Assembly: GCA_038230275.1 (NCBI GenBank)
Contig: JBBRNO010000106.1
Location: 1 to 23,217, forward strand
Direction of reading: 5' to 3'
Origin: JANXXV01 sp038230275
GTDB lineage: Bacteria > Acidobacteriota > Terriglobia > Bryobacterales > Bryobacteraceae
DNA length: 23,217 nt
Shown: in pieces, positions 7,502-14,790 of the stretch
Layout: each line of letters begins with the position of its first letter
Numbering within the stretch: the stretch's first letter is position 1
Translations under genes and position numbers: made by a program
The notes under the pieces: model-generated
The model's database searches: none
What the model was told of the DNA's origin: nothing
The model's input: the letters and a program-made list of their open reading frames with translations, nothing else

Positions 7502-8530
7502 GTGCAGGCGTTCGCCAAACAACCCGCGATTCTGATTGAGCGGCTGACTCCGTTCGCCATCTTCGCGGTGGCGCTGGTCGTCGCTCTGGCAATCCGCAAG
7601 ATCACGCTGAAGCTTCTCTATCGAAGGGTCAAAGACGAACTGACGTTCGGGCGGGTGATTCTGGAGGCGGTCCGGGCGCCGTCGGTGCTGTGGTGCATTA
7701 TGGCGGCGCTGGAAGTGGCGCTGCGGTATGCGTCCCTGACGGAAAGCCAGGTTGGGCTGGCGAGCACGCTGATAGTGGCCTTTCTGATTATCAGTTTCAG
7801 CCTGGTGGCTTCTTCCATCGCGGTGCGGATGATTGTGGTCCACGCCAACCGCAAGGAGATGGGCTTCGCAGTCTCCGGTTTATCGCGAACCTTGACGCGG
7901 GTGTTCATTCTGACCATCGGCGGCTTGATTCTGCTGAACCACTTCAACATCTCCATCACGCCGGCGTTGACGGCTCTTGGCGTTGGCGGCCTGGCGGTGG
8001 CGCTGGCGTTACAGGATACGCTGGCGAACTTTTTTGCGGGCGTACACATTCTGGTGGAGACGCCGGTGCGGCTTGGGGACTTCATCAAACTTTCGAGCGG
8101 TGAAGAGGGCGTGGTGAGCGACATCGGCTGGCGGACCACGCGAGTGCGGACCGGGCAGAACAATACCATCGTGGTTCCGAACACGAAGATCACGTCCGGG
8201 ATTTTGACCAACTATAACTTGCCCGATCGCAGAGTGGCGGTGGAAATTCCGGTGCTGGCGGGCATGGAGGCCGATCCCGAACTAGTGGCGGCAATCGTGA
8301 TGGAAGTGGCCGGCAGTACGGAAGGCGCGCTGCTGGAACCGGCGCCGGTGGTGATGTTCGATCCTGGTATTACGCTGACGCATATGCAGTTCAAACTGGT
8401 GGTTCACGTGGCCGATCAGCTGAGCAAAGGCCCGGTTCAATCGCGAATCCGGGTGCGGCTGCTGGAGCGGTTTCGCGATCAGGGGGTGCCGTTGCCCTCA
8501 TCGCAGACCACGGTGGTGGTGCGGAGCTGA
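7502..8530 (+). CDS. MscS-family mechanosensitive ion channel
   Basis: A 342-residue small-conductance mechanosensitive channel that opens under membrane tension to relieve hypo-osmotic stress. The N-terminal half has about five hydrophobic helices (first around residues 9-28). The pore-lining helix and its exit read GVGGLAVALALQDTLANFFAG, the diagnostic MscS signature with small residues packed on one face. It is followed by the cytoplasmic beta domain: RLGDFIKL, GVVSDIGWRTTRVRT and NTIVVPNTKI. The C-terminal cytoplasmic alpha/beta domain runs to the end. GTG 7502 is the only plausible start, since an in-frame stop lies just upstream; the GAGG sequence beside it is unusually close. hyuA begins 11 bases after the stop. 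Confidence 0.93.
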   Translation: MQAFAKQPAILIERLTPFAIFAVALVVALAIRKITLKLLYRRVKDELTFGRVILEAVRAPSVLWCIMAALEVALRYASLTESQVGLASTLIVAFLIISFSLVASSIAVRMIVVHANRKEMGFAVSGLSRTLTRVFILTIGGLILLNHFNISITPALTALGVGGLAVALALQDTLANFFAGVHILVETPVRLGDFIKLSSGEEGVVSDIGWRTTRVRTGQNNTIVVPNTKITSGILTNYNLPDRRVAVEIPVLAGMEADPELVAAIVMEVAGSTEGALLEPAPVVMFDPGITLTHMQFKLVVHVADQLSKGPVQSRIRVRLLERFRDQGVPLPSSQTTVVVRS

Positions 8531-8541
8531 ACCGGTCCGGA

Positions 8542-10362
8542 ATGCCGATGCGCATTGGAATCGATACCGGCGGAACGTTCACCGATTTCGTGGTGGCGCA
8601 TGACGACGGGCGCGTGGAAACCTTCAAGATCGCCTCAAACCCGGCTGCGCCGGCGCAGGTGATTCTGGAGGGACTGGCCCGAGTGGCGGCCAAGGCGAAC
8701 ACCGAGGTGGTCCACGGATCCACGGTGGCCACCAATGCACTGCTGGAACGCAAGGGTGCGCGGACGGCGCTGGTGACGACGGCCGGGTTCGAAGACGTGA
8801 TTCAGATTGGGCGGCAGAACCGGGAGAAGCTGTACGACCTGAACCCGCCGCTGCGGCGCGGGCTGGTTTCCCGCGAGATGTGCTTCGGTGTGGCGGAGCG
8901 GGCTTACTTTGATGGGACGATTGCGGCGCGGCCTTCCGCGGCCGAGTTGGCGCGATTGAGGAAGCGGTTAGCGCAGGCGGGCGTGGAAGCGGTGGCGGTG
9001 TGCTTCCTGCATGCTTACCGCAATTCCGAGAACGAACGGACGGTGCTGGATGCACTGCGCGGGCTTGGCGTCTACCTGTGCGCATCGAATGAAGTGTGTC
9101 CGGAGGTTCGCGAGTACGAGCGGACTTCGACTACGCTACTGAATGCCTATGTGGGTCCTTTGATGGACCGCTATCTGGGGGAGTTGGAGCGGGGGTCGCC
9201 ATGCCGGCTCTCCATCATGCAGTCGAACGGTGGGCTGATTACTTCGGCGGAGGCTCGGGCGAATGCGGTGCGGACGCTGCTTTCCGGTCCGGCGGGCGGG
9301 GTGGTGGGCGCTATCGAAATGGCCCGGCTCTCGGGGTTTGAAAAAGTGCTGGGCTTTGACATGGGCGGGACGTCGACCGATGTCAGCTTGTCCGAGGGGT
9401 CGGCCCGAATGTCGATGGAAGCGAGTGTCGACGGCTTTCCGGTGCGCGTGCCGATGCTGGACATTCATACGGTGGGCGCGGGGGGCGGGTCCATTGCCCG
9501 GGTGGACGAAGGCGGACTGCTGCGCGTGGGTCCGGAGAGCGCGGGGGCGGTTCCCGGTCCGGCTTGTTACGGGGCGGGCGAAGTGGCTACCGTGACCGAT
9601 GCGCATGTGGTGCTGGGGCGGATCACTTCGTTGCTGGGCGGAGCGATGACGCTGCATGCCGGGCGCGCCGCGGCTGCCGTGGATGCCGTGGCGGCGAGAC
9701 TGGGGCTAAGCCGGGTGAAGACGGCGGAGGGGATTCTGCGCGTGGCTAACGCCAATATGGAGCGGGCGATCCGCGTGGTATCCGTCGAGCGCGGCTACGA
9801 TCCGCGGGAGTTCGCGCTGGTGGCGTTTGGCGGGTGCGGGGGGTTGCATGCTTGCGAGATGGCCGGCGATCTGGGCATCCGGACGGTGGTGGCGCCGCGG
9901 TTCGCCGGAGTGCTATCGGCGGTGGGGATGCTGATGGCGGACCGGGTACGCGATTATGCGGCGGGTGTGCTGGGGCAGGATGACGTAGAGGCTGCGTATC
10001 GCATTTTGGAAAAGCAGGCCCGGCGCGATCTGCGTGGCGCGAGACTGGTGCGGTCCGTGGATGTGCGCTATGTGGGGCAGAGCTACGAACTGACTGTCTC
10101 TACGGCGGAAGAATTTCATGGCGCGCATGAGCGGATTTACGGGTATGCGGATCGCGGCCGGGCTTTGGAACGTGTGACGGTGCGTGTCACTGCGGTGAAG
10201 CCGGTGGAACGGCTTTCGATGAGGTCGGGCCAAAAGAAAAAGCCGGTCTCGGGACCGGCTTTGATAGCTGAGTACGGATCGACCACCTATGTGCCCGGCG
10301 GTTGGAATGCACGCACGGACCAGGTGGGAAACCTGGTGATTACCCGGGCAGGCGCCCGTTAG
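8542..10362 (+). CDS. Hydantoinase A / 5-oxoprolinase family protein (HyuA-like)
   Basis: A 606-residue ATP-dependent amidohydrolase subunit of the HyuA/oxoprolinase-A family, which hydrolyses cyclic imides or 5-oxoproline-like rings. RIGIDTGGTFTDFVV at the N-terminus is the first phosphate loop; VHGSTVATNALLERKGA and VLGFDMGGTSTDVSL (second phosphate loop) are diagnostic. GAGGGSIARVD and VPGPACYGAG follow, and the end has GPALIAEYGSTTYVPGGW as in full-length members. It is shorter than many family members (about 650-700 residues). The usual partner HyuB is not adjacent, so the substrate cannot be assigned. ATG 8548 is an alternative start. The last ~45 codons contain the terminator hairpin used by the opposite strand. 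Confidence 0.88.
   Translation: MPMRIGIDTGGTFTDFVVAHDDGRVETFKIASNPAAPAQVILEGLARVAAKANTEVVHGSTVATNALLERKGARTALVTTAGFEDVIQIGRQNREKLYDLNPPLRRGLVSREMCFGVAERAYFDGTIAARPSAAELARLRKRLAQAGVEAVAVCFLHAYRNSENERTVLDALRGLGVYLCASNEVCPEVREYERTSTTLLNAYVGPLMDRYLGELERGSPCRLSIMQSNGGLITSAEARANAVRTLLSGPAGGVVGAIEMARLSGFEKVLGFDMGGTSTDVSLSEGSARMSMEASVDGFPVRVPMLDIHTVGAGGGSIARVDEGGLLRVGPESAGAVPGPACYGAGEVATVTDAHVVLGRITSLLGGAMTLHAGRAAAAVDAVAARLGLSRVKTAEGILRVANANMERAIRVVSVERGYDPREFALVAFGGCGGLHACEMAGDLGIRTVVAPRFAGVLSAVGMLMADRVRDYAAGVLGQDDVEAAYRILEKQARRDLRGARLVRSVDVRYVGQSYELTVSTAEEFHGAHERIYGYADRGRALERVTVRVTAVKPVERLSMRSGQKKKPVSGPALIAEYGSTTYVPGGWNARTDQVGNLVITRAGAR
10232..10262 (-). terminator. Intrinsic terminator for the serA-hicB strand, inside hyuA
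   Basis: On the minus strand a perfect 10-base-pair stem (arms 10262-10253 and 10248-10239; sequence AAAGCCGGTC / GACCGGCTTT) with a CCGA loop is followed directly by TTTTTCTTTT. This is a textbook rho-independent terminator, 77 bases beyond the hicB stop. On the plus strand the stem is preceded by the A-tract and followed by only three T's, so it should terminate only minus-strand transcripts. It is embedded in hyuA codons for KKPVSGPAL. Confidence 0.8.
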
Positions 10363-10609
10363 GACGTGTGGGTTCCGGGATCGCGTCGCCGTCTTCCCGC
10401 ATACCGTCCAGATGAAAGCGAATGGCTTCTTTCATGTTCCGTTTCACCTCGGCTTCCGAGTGCCCAGTGGAGATGCATCCGGGGAGGTCGGGAACGTAGG
10501 CACTAAAGTTATTTGGCCCCGGTTCGATTAAGATCGCGTACCCCCCCGCCTGATTCAGGATGCTGCCGAGCCTCTTGGTATTTACGTCCTCGCCCATGTT
10601 ACCGGACAT
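10340..10609 (-). CDS. hicB: HicB-family antitoxin with fused HicA C-terminal remnant
   Basis: An 89-residue ORF. Residues from ~24, YAILIEPGPNNFSAYVPDLPGCISTG, are the partial RNase-H-like HicB domain, followed by EAIRFHLDGMREDGDAIPEP; such proteins neutralise the mRNA-cleaving toxin HicA. The first ~23 residues (NMGEDV, then RLGSILNQAGG) do not fit HicB but match the usual C-terminal end of HicA proteins (TLxSILKQAG). The normal HicB start Met just before the first strand is absent (GGYAIL in place of M-x-YAIL), and the junction is a run of seven G's (10541-10547). The ORF therefore looks like a product of deletion or slippage between hicA and hicB. It ends overlapping hyuA by 23 bases. No HTH domain is seen, consistent with small HicB. 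Confidence 0.8.
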   Translation of the reverse strand: MSGNMGEDVNTKRLGSILNQAGGYAILIEPGPNNFSAYVPDLPGCISTGHSEAEVKRNMKEAIRFHLDGMREDGDAIPEPTRPNGRLPG

Positions 10610-10686
10610 CGTGACCCAACGGTGTTCCGAAGGCGCCAGTCATCAGCCTCGCTCGCCTTTATGACGTCGCGAACTTTCTGGGTCAT
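10541..10686 (-). pseudogene. hicA: Degraded hicA toxin gene
   Basis: From ATG 10686 a frame reads MTQKVRDVIKASEADDW then RLRNTVGSR, clearly like a HicA N-terminus (KVRDVIKLIEADGW.L.R..GSH). It then leaves the family and stops at 10582 after 34 residues. The HicA C-terminal motif (RLGSILNQAGG) resumes in another frame within the hicB ORF. The middle of HicA, including the catalytic His after GS and the KHP..PG.VTV strand, is missing, so a deletion of roughly 25-30 codons with a frameshift is inferred. A functional toxin is very unlikely. It lies directly downstream of serA, whose stop is 6 bases before this ATG. Confidence 0.65.
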
Positions 10687-10692
10687 TGGCCA

Positions 10693-12282
10693 TCAAGGGA
10701 ACTCCACCGAACGGGCCATGCGCATGGCTTGGTTTTTCAGCAGTTCCACTAATACGGTGTCGGGCACTGTGTCGTCGGTTTCAATCACGCAGACTGCTTC
10801 GAGTGTATTGTCCGGTCCGGCGGGAGCCTCCTGGCGGCCTAGCGAGAAATTGGCGATGTTGATGCCGTTGCGGCCGAGGACGCTGCCTATGTGGCCGATC
10901 ACGCCGGGGACATCCTCGTTCTTGAGGAAGGTCAAGTGCCCTGCTAGCGGGGCTTCGCAGTAGATGCCGTCCACCTGCACCAGGCGTGGCTTATCGAGCA
11001 CTACAGCGCCTTCGACGGTAGTGGTGCCGGAGCCGGTTTCGAGTTCCAGCCGGATGGAGTCTACGTGGCTGGCGCGCTTTTCGTGTTTCTCGGCGATGTT
11101 CCAGCCGCGATCCTTGGCTAGCGACAAGGCATTCACCAGATTGGCTTTGCGCGAGAGCGACCGGTTGAGTACACCGGCTACCCCGGCATTGCGAATGAGG
11201 TTCGTATTGCTCTCGGCGATCTTGCCGAAGTAGGTGAGGCGTACGGCGTTCGGGTTGCCGGTGGAGACATGGGCGGCGAAGTTGCCCAGGCGCTCCGCCA
11301 GATCGACGTAGGGTCCAAGCGACTTGTACTGATCCGGCGACATGGCGGGCATGTTGACGGCATTAATGGCGACGCCGGTTACCAGATACTCAATGACCTG
11401 TTCGCAGATGCGGACGCCTACAATTTCCTGCGCCTCTTCCGTGGAACCGCCGATGTGGGGCGTGGCGACGAGGTTTTCCTGAGCGAGCAGGGGATCATCG
11501 GCCGCGGGCGGCTCCTTCTGAAACACGTCGAGGCCGGCGCCAGCCACTTTTCCACTGGCCATGGCCGCATTTAGCGCGACCCCGTCTATCAGTTCGCCGC
11601 GGGCCACGTTGATGATGCGGACGCCATCTTTCATTTTGGCGAACGCGGCGGTGGACAGCATTTTGTCCGTTTCCGGCGTTAAGGCCATGTGGACGGAGAC
11701 GTAATCGCTGTTAGCGTAAAGAGTGTTGAGATCTACCAGTTCGACGCCGAGGTCGGCCGCGGTCTGCGTGCTGACGTAGGGATCGTAGGCATAGATATTC
11801 ATTTCGAAGTTCTTGGCGCGCTTAACCACTTCGCGGCCGATGCTGCCGAAGCCAATGACGCCGAGGTTTTTGCCGCGAAGTTCACTGCCCATGAACTTCT
11901 TCTTTTCCCACTTGCCGCTCTTGGTGGATGCGCTGGCTTGCGGGATGGAGCGGGCCAGGCAGAGCATGAGGGCGATGGTATGTTCGGCGACCGAGACGGC
12001 GTTGCCGCCGGGCGTGTTCATTACCAATACGCCGGCGGCGGTGGCGGCGGGGAGGTCTACGTTATCGACGCCAACGCCGGCGCGGCCGATGACACGAAGC
12101 TTGGGGGCTTTGGCCAAAACTTCGGGAGTGACTTTTACGGCGCTGCGGACGAAGAGCGCGTCGCAATCCGAGAGATGTTGCGCGTACTCCTTGGGATTGG
12201 AGACGATGATCTCCCAGGCGGGGTGGGACCTTAGCAGCTCAATTCCGACGGGGGAAAGTGGTTCCGCGATTAGGATCTTCAT
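10693..12282 (-). CDS. serA: D-3-phosphoglycerate dehydrogenase
   Basis: A 529-residue long-type SerA, first enzyme of phosphorylated serine biosynthesis (3-phosphoglycerate to 3-phosphohydroxypyruvate with NAD+). GRAGVGVDNVDLPAAT is in the substrate domain, GVIGFGSIGREVVKRA (GxGxxG at 144-149) is the dinucleotide fold, NVARGELIDGVAL holds the catalytic Arg, and ATPHIGGSTEEAQ the catalytic His. After ~310 comes the intervening allosteric substrate-binding domain, and the C-terminal ~80 residues (HLTFLKNEDVPGVIGHIG) form an ACT domain that typically binds serine for feedback control. The ATG overlaps the upstream aminotransferase stop (ATGA), so the two are translationally coupled. The transcript probably continues through hicB to the terminator at 10232-10262. 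Confidence 0.96.
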   Translation of the reverse strand: MKILIAEPLSPVGIELLRSHPAWEIIVSNPKEYAQHLSDCDALFVRSAVKVTPEVLAKAPKLRVIGRAGVGVDNVDLPAATAAGVLVMNTPGGNAVSVAEHTIALMLCLARSIPQASASTKSGKWEKKKFMGSELRGKNLGVIGFGSIGREVVKRAKNFEMNIYAYDPYVSTQTAADLGVELVDLNTLYANSDYVSVHMALTPETDKMLSTAAFAKMKDGVRIINVARGELIDGVALNAAMASGKVAGAGLDVFQKEPPAADDPLLAQENLVATPHIGGSTEEAQEIVGVRICEQVIEYLVTGVAINAVNMPAMSPDQYKSLGPYVDLAERLGNFAAHVSTGNPNAVRLTYFGKIAESNTNLIRNAGVAGVLNRSLSRKANLVNALSLAKDRGWNIAEKHEKRASHVDSIRLELETGSGTTTVEGAVVLDKPRLVQVDGIYCEAPLAGHLTFLKNEDVPGVIGHIGSVLGRNGINIANFSLGRQEAPAGPDNTLEAVCVIETDDTVPDTVLVELLKNQAMRMARSVEFP

Positions 12283-13484
12283 GCGCCTACGGTTACCGGC
12301 TCCTTGGCCGCCTGGACCGAGCTGTTTAGTTTGAGGCCCGCCGCTTCGGCGTACACTTTTTGCACGGCGGTTACACCGGCGCCCAGTTCCACCGGCTGGC
12401 CGTTGGCGGCGAGGATCAATTCGAGTTCGGCGACCATGGCGAACAGGTCTGGAAAATCGAAGTAACCGAGATGGGCGATGCGGAAGATCTGCCCCTTCAT
12501 GCTGCCTTGCCCGTTGGCGATGATGGAACCGAAACGGCTGCGGAATTCCTTGACGATGAGGCTGGAATCCATGCCTTTGGGCGCGCGGATGGCGGTGACC
12601 GAGGCTGCGGGGGAATCCGGCGAGAACAGCTCAAGGCCGATGGCTTTTGCGGCTTCGCGGGTGGCTTTGGCGAGCAACTGCGCGTTATCGATCAGCTTAT
12701 CCATGCCGAGGTTCTTGATGTACTTCAACGCCTCGCCGAGGGCGATGATGAGGGAGGTGGCCGGGGTCCAACTGGATTCGCCGGCGGCGGCGTTCTTACG
12801 CTCCTTCCTGAGGTTGAAGTAGTACTTCGGCAGGGTGGAGGTTTCGGCGAGCTTCCATGCCTTTTCGCTGAGGGCCATGAAGGCGAGGCCGGGAGGAATC
12901 ATGAACGATTTCTGCGAGCCGCCGATGACCACATCAATGCCCCAGCCGTCGATATCGAGCGGCATGGTGCCGAGGCCGGTGATGGCGTCAACCACTAAGA
13001 TGGCCGGGGTGGACTTGACGGCGGCGGCCATGCCCTGCACGTCGTGGGCTGCGCCGGTGGAAGTTTCCGAGGCTTGTACGAAGACGCCTTTGATTGCCGG
13101 ATTGGCGGCAAGGGCATCGGCTACGGCTTTGGCACTGACAGAGCTGCCGTATTCCACTTTCAAAACGGTGGCATCGAGTCCGAAGGCCTTGGTGATTTCG
13201 GCCCAGCGCTCACCGAACTTTCCGGCCGAGCAGACCAGGACTTTATCGCCGGCGGAGAACAGGTTTGCGACCGAGGCTTCCATGGCGCCGGTGCCGGAGG
13301 CGACCAGACAGAGCACATCGTTGCGGGTGCCCATTACTTCCTTGAGATCAGCGAGAACGGTGCGGTAGAGATTCCGGAAATCTTCAGTGCGATGATGGAT
13401 GTCGGAACCCATCATGGCTTGCAACGCCTTCGGTAACAGAGGGGTTGGGCCAGGAGTTAACAACCTTTGTTTTTTAATATGCAT
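12279..13484 (-). CDS. Class V aminotransferase (serine/alanine-glyoxylate or phosphoserine type)
   Basis: A 401-residue PLP-dependent class V aminotransferase. LLTPGPTPLLPKALQAM and DIHHRTEDF at the N-terminus, VASGTGAMEA (cofactor phosphate), VVDAITGLGTMPLDID (Asp166) and GGSQKSFMIPPGL (Schiff-base Lys192) are diagnostic of the alanine-glyoxylate/serine-pyruvate branch. The start at MHIKKQ (ATG 13484) is chosen because the family begins a few residues before the TPGPT motif; a longer frame to 13727 would run through yqeY and is spurious. Its coupling to serA suggests that it supplies the phosphoserine aminotransferase step in place of classical SerC, though a serine-glyoxylate role is also possible. 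Divergent from yqeY with 37 bases between. Confidence 0.92.
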   Translation of the reverse strand: MHIKKQRLLTPGPTPLLPKALQAMMGSDIHHRTEDFRNLYRTVLADLKEVMGTRNDVLCLVASGTGAMEASVANLFSAGDKVLVCSAGKFGERWAEITKAFGLDATVLKVEYGSSVSAKAVADALAANPAIKGVFVQASETSTGAAHDVQGMAAAVKSTPAILVVDAITGLGTMPLDIDGWGIDVVIGGSQKSFMIPPGLAFMALSEKAWKLAETSTLPKYYFNLRKERKNAAAGESSWTPATSLIIALGEALKYIKNLGMDKLIDNAQLLAKATREAAKAIGLELFSPDSPAASVTAIRAPKGMDSSLIVKEFRSRFGSIIANGQGSMKGQIFRIAHLGYFDFPDLFAMVAELELILAANGQPVELGAGVTAVQKVYAEAAGLKLNSSVQAAKEPVTVGA

Positions 13485-13505
13485 GGGATTGATTGGGTGA
13501 ACTTT

Positions 13506-13511
13506 TAGGAT
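13506..13511 (+). promoter_or_regulatory. Candidate -10 element of yqeY
   Basis: TAGGAT ends 10 bases before the ATG at 13522 and no Shine-Dalgarno lies between. A matching -35 is not evident. The same element at a similar distance precedes the carbonic anhydrase gene, which is the main reason for listing it. Confidence 0.3.
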
Positions 13512-13521
13512 AGCAAACGCG

Positions 13522-13968
13522 ATGCCCCTACTTGAACAGATCCAGAAAGACATGGTCACGGCCATGAAAGCGAAAGACGAAGCCCGGCTGAGCACGGTGC
13601 GGATGATCAAGACCGCGCTGAAGAAGCACGAGGTGGATGCGATGAAGCCGCTGGATGAAGCGACGGAGTTGCAGATTCTGACTACGCTGATAAAGCAGCG
13701 GCGGGAATCGGCGGATATGTTCCGCAAGGGCGGGCGGGAAGAGCTGGCGGCGAAGGAAGAGGCCGAGCTGAAGATGATTGAGGGTTATATGCCGGCCGCG
13801 CCCAGCGATGAAGAAGTGGATGCGGCGATTGCGGCGGCGGTGGCCGAGACGGGAGCGGCGTCGGCGAAGGATATGGGGCGGGTGATGAAGGCCGCGAACG
13901 TGATGCTGGCGGGGAAGCGGGTGGATGCGAAGGTGTTGAGCGAGCGGGTGCGGGCCCGTTTGGGTTAG
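13522..13968 (+). CDS. GatB/YqeY domain-containing protein
   Basis: A 148-residue YqeY-family protein, the free-standing version of the tRNA-binding tail domain of GatB (amidotransferase subunit). MPLLEQIQKDMVTAMKAKDEARLSTVRMIKTALK is the all-helical N-terminal part; IKQRRESADMFRKGGREELAAKEEAEL and IEGYMPAAPSDEEV are the family hallmarks; the C-terminus GRVMKAANVMLAGKRVDAKVLSERVRARL is the small helical domain. Length is typical. A role in tRNA-dependent amidation or tRNA binding is presumed from the family but is not established for free-standing YqeY. No Shine-Dalgarno is visible. It ends 6 bases from the convergent STGP-type gene. Confidence 0.93.
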   Translation: MPLLEQIQKDMVTAMKAKDEARLSTVRMIKTALKKHEVDAMKPLDEATELQILTTLIKQRRESADMFRKGGREELAAKEEAELKMIEGYMPAAPSDEEVDAAIAAAVAETGAASAKDMGRVMKAANVMLAGKRVDAKVLSERVRARLG

Positions 13969-13974
13969 GGGCAT

Positions 13975-14646
13975 CTAGATAGTGTCCGCTCCGCTGTCGG
14001 CGGCTGCCTGGCAACGGTCGAGCAGGTTGCGGAGGCCTGGGTCGAGGGGTGTCCGGTTTTGGGATTGGGTTCGATTGGTTGTGGCGGGGTGGGCTGCCGC
14101 TCCCTGACGGTCACGGTTCGGTTTTGGATCGGGATGTTGGGTTGGATCGGGATGTATAGATGGCGTGGGAGTACGGTGGATTGGCGCCAAGATGTAGGCG
14201 TCGATGGCGGCCACACGTGCCTTGTGGTAGAGCGCGCTGAGTCTTTCGAGCTCGCGGTAGGCGCGGTAGTAGGTGCGTTCGATGGCGGCTTCGTAGCGGT
14301 TGAGTTTGCAGACCTTATCGAGGGTGCCTTCGTTTGAGAGAGATGGGTCCGCGTTGAGAATGCCGTTTTCAAACTTGCGGACGCGGCGGAGGCGCCAGGC
14401 TGCTTCGGCTAGCTGGGTTACGAAGAACGCCTGCTGTTCGTTTTGCGGTTCGTGATTGGCGCGGTATTCCTCTATGTGGCGCGCGTAGGCTTTCGCGTCT
14501 TCCGATTCGAGCAAAGCGCTGCCGGTGGCGGTGAGGCCGTGGGTGGTGGCGTTTTTCGCCGACCGGGTGCGGCCAGAAGCGGTGGCCGGTCCAGTGCTGC
14601 GTTGCGCGTTCCGCGCGTTGGCTGCTTGTTGACGAGCTGAAGTCAT
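13975..14646 (-). CDS. Uncharacterised STGP..GR..S..NA..HGL protein
   Basis: A 223-residue protein of unknown function. Residues ~9-40 (ANARNAQRSTGPATASGRTR, then KNATTHGLTA) form a motif recurring in uncharacterised proteins of Acidobacteria and related soil bacteria. Residues ~45-145 are predicted helical with many Glu, Arg and Lys (EEYRANHEPQNEQQAFFV, EAAWRLRRVRKFENGIL, IERTYYRAYRELERLSAL). Residues ~155-210 are low complexity, rich in Pro, Thr, Asn and Gln, and include a short HPDPTQHPDPK repeat from a 14-base DNA duplication. There is no signal peptide or membrane segment. A GAGGG lies about 8 bases before the ATG. The basic N-terminal motif could bind nucleic acid, but I have no evidence for this. 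Confidence 0.75.
   Translation of the reverse strand: MTSARQQAANARNAQRSTGPATASGRTRSAKNATTHGLTATGSALLESEDAKAYARHIEEYRANHEPQNEQQAFFVTQLAEAAWRLRRVRKFENGILNADPSLSNEGTLDKVCKLNRYEAAIERTYYRAYRELERLSALYHKARVAAIDAYILAPIHRTPTPSIHPDPTQHPDPKPNRDRQGAAAHPATTNRTQSQNRTPLDPGLRNLLDRCQAAADSGADTI
14124..14155. repeat. 14-base direct repeat in the STGP-gene tail
   Basis: TTGGATCGGGATGT occurs at 14124-14137 and again at 14142-14155, separated by GGG-T. On the coding (minus) strand it encodes the tandem HPDP motif of the low-complexity tail, so it is probably a small coding duplication. Confidence 0.7.
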
Positions 14647-14790
14647 GTTTGTGTCCCTCTGTTTTCTTGCTGCTGACGAGGGTACAGTATGGGCGGGTGG
14701 AAACGGCTCGGCGGCGTGTGTGGTTTTGGCTGGATGTTGTTGATAGGGTTGGGGTACTGTTTATTTTTGAGATCTGTGATCGGGATTTTG

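Noticed and set aside
13485..13727. N-terminal extension of the class V aminotransferase
   Set aside because: The frame runs through yqeY on the other strand, and its residues have no family similarity; the family starts near MHIKKQRLLTPGPT at 13484.
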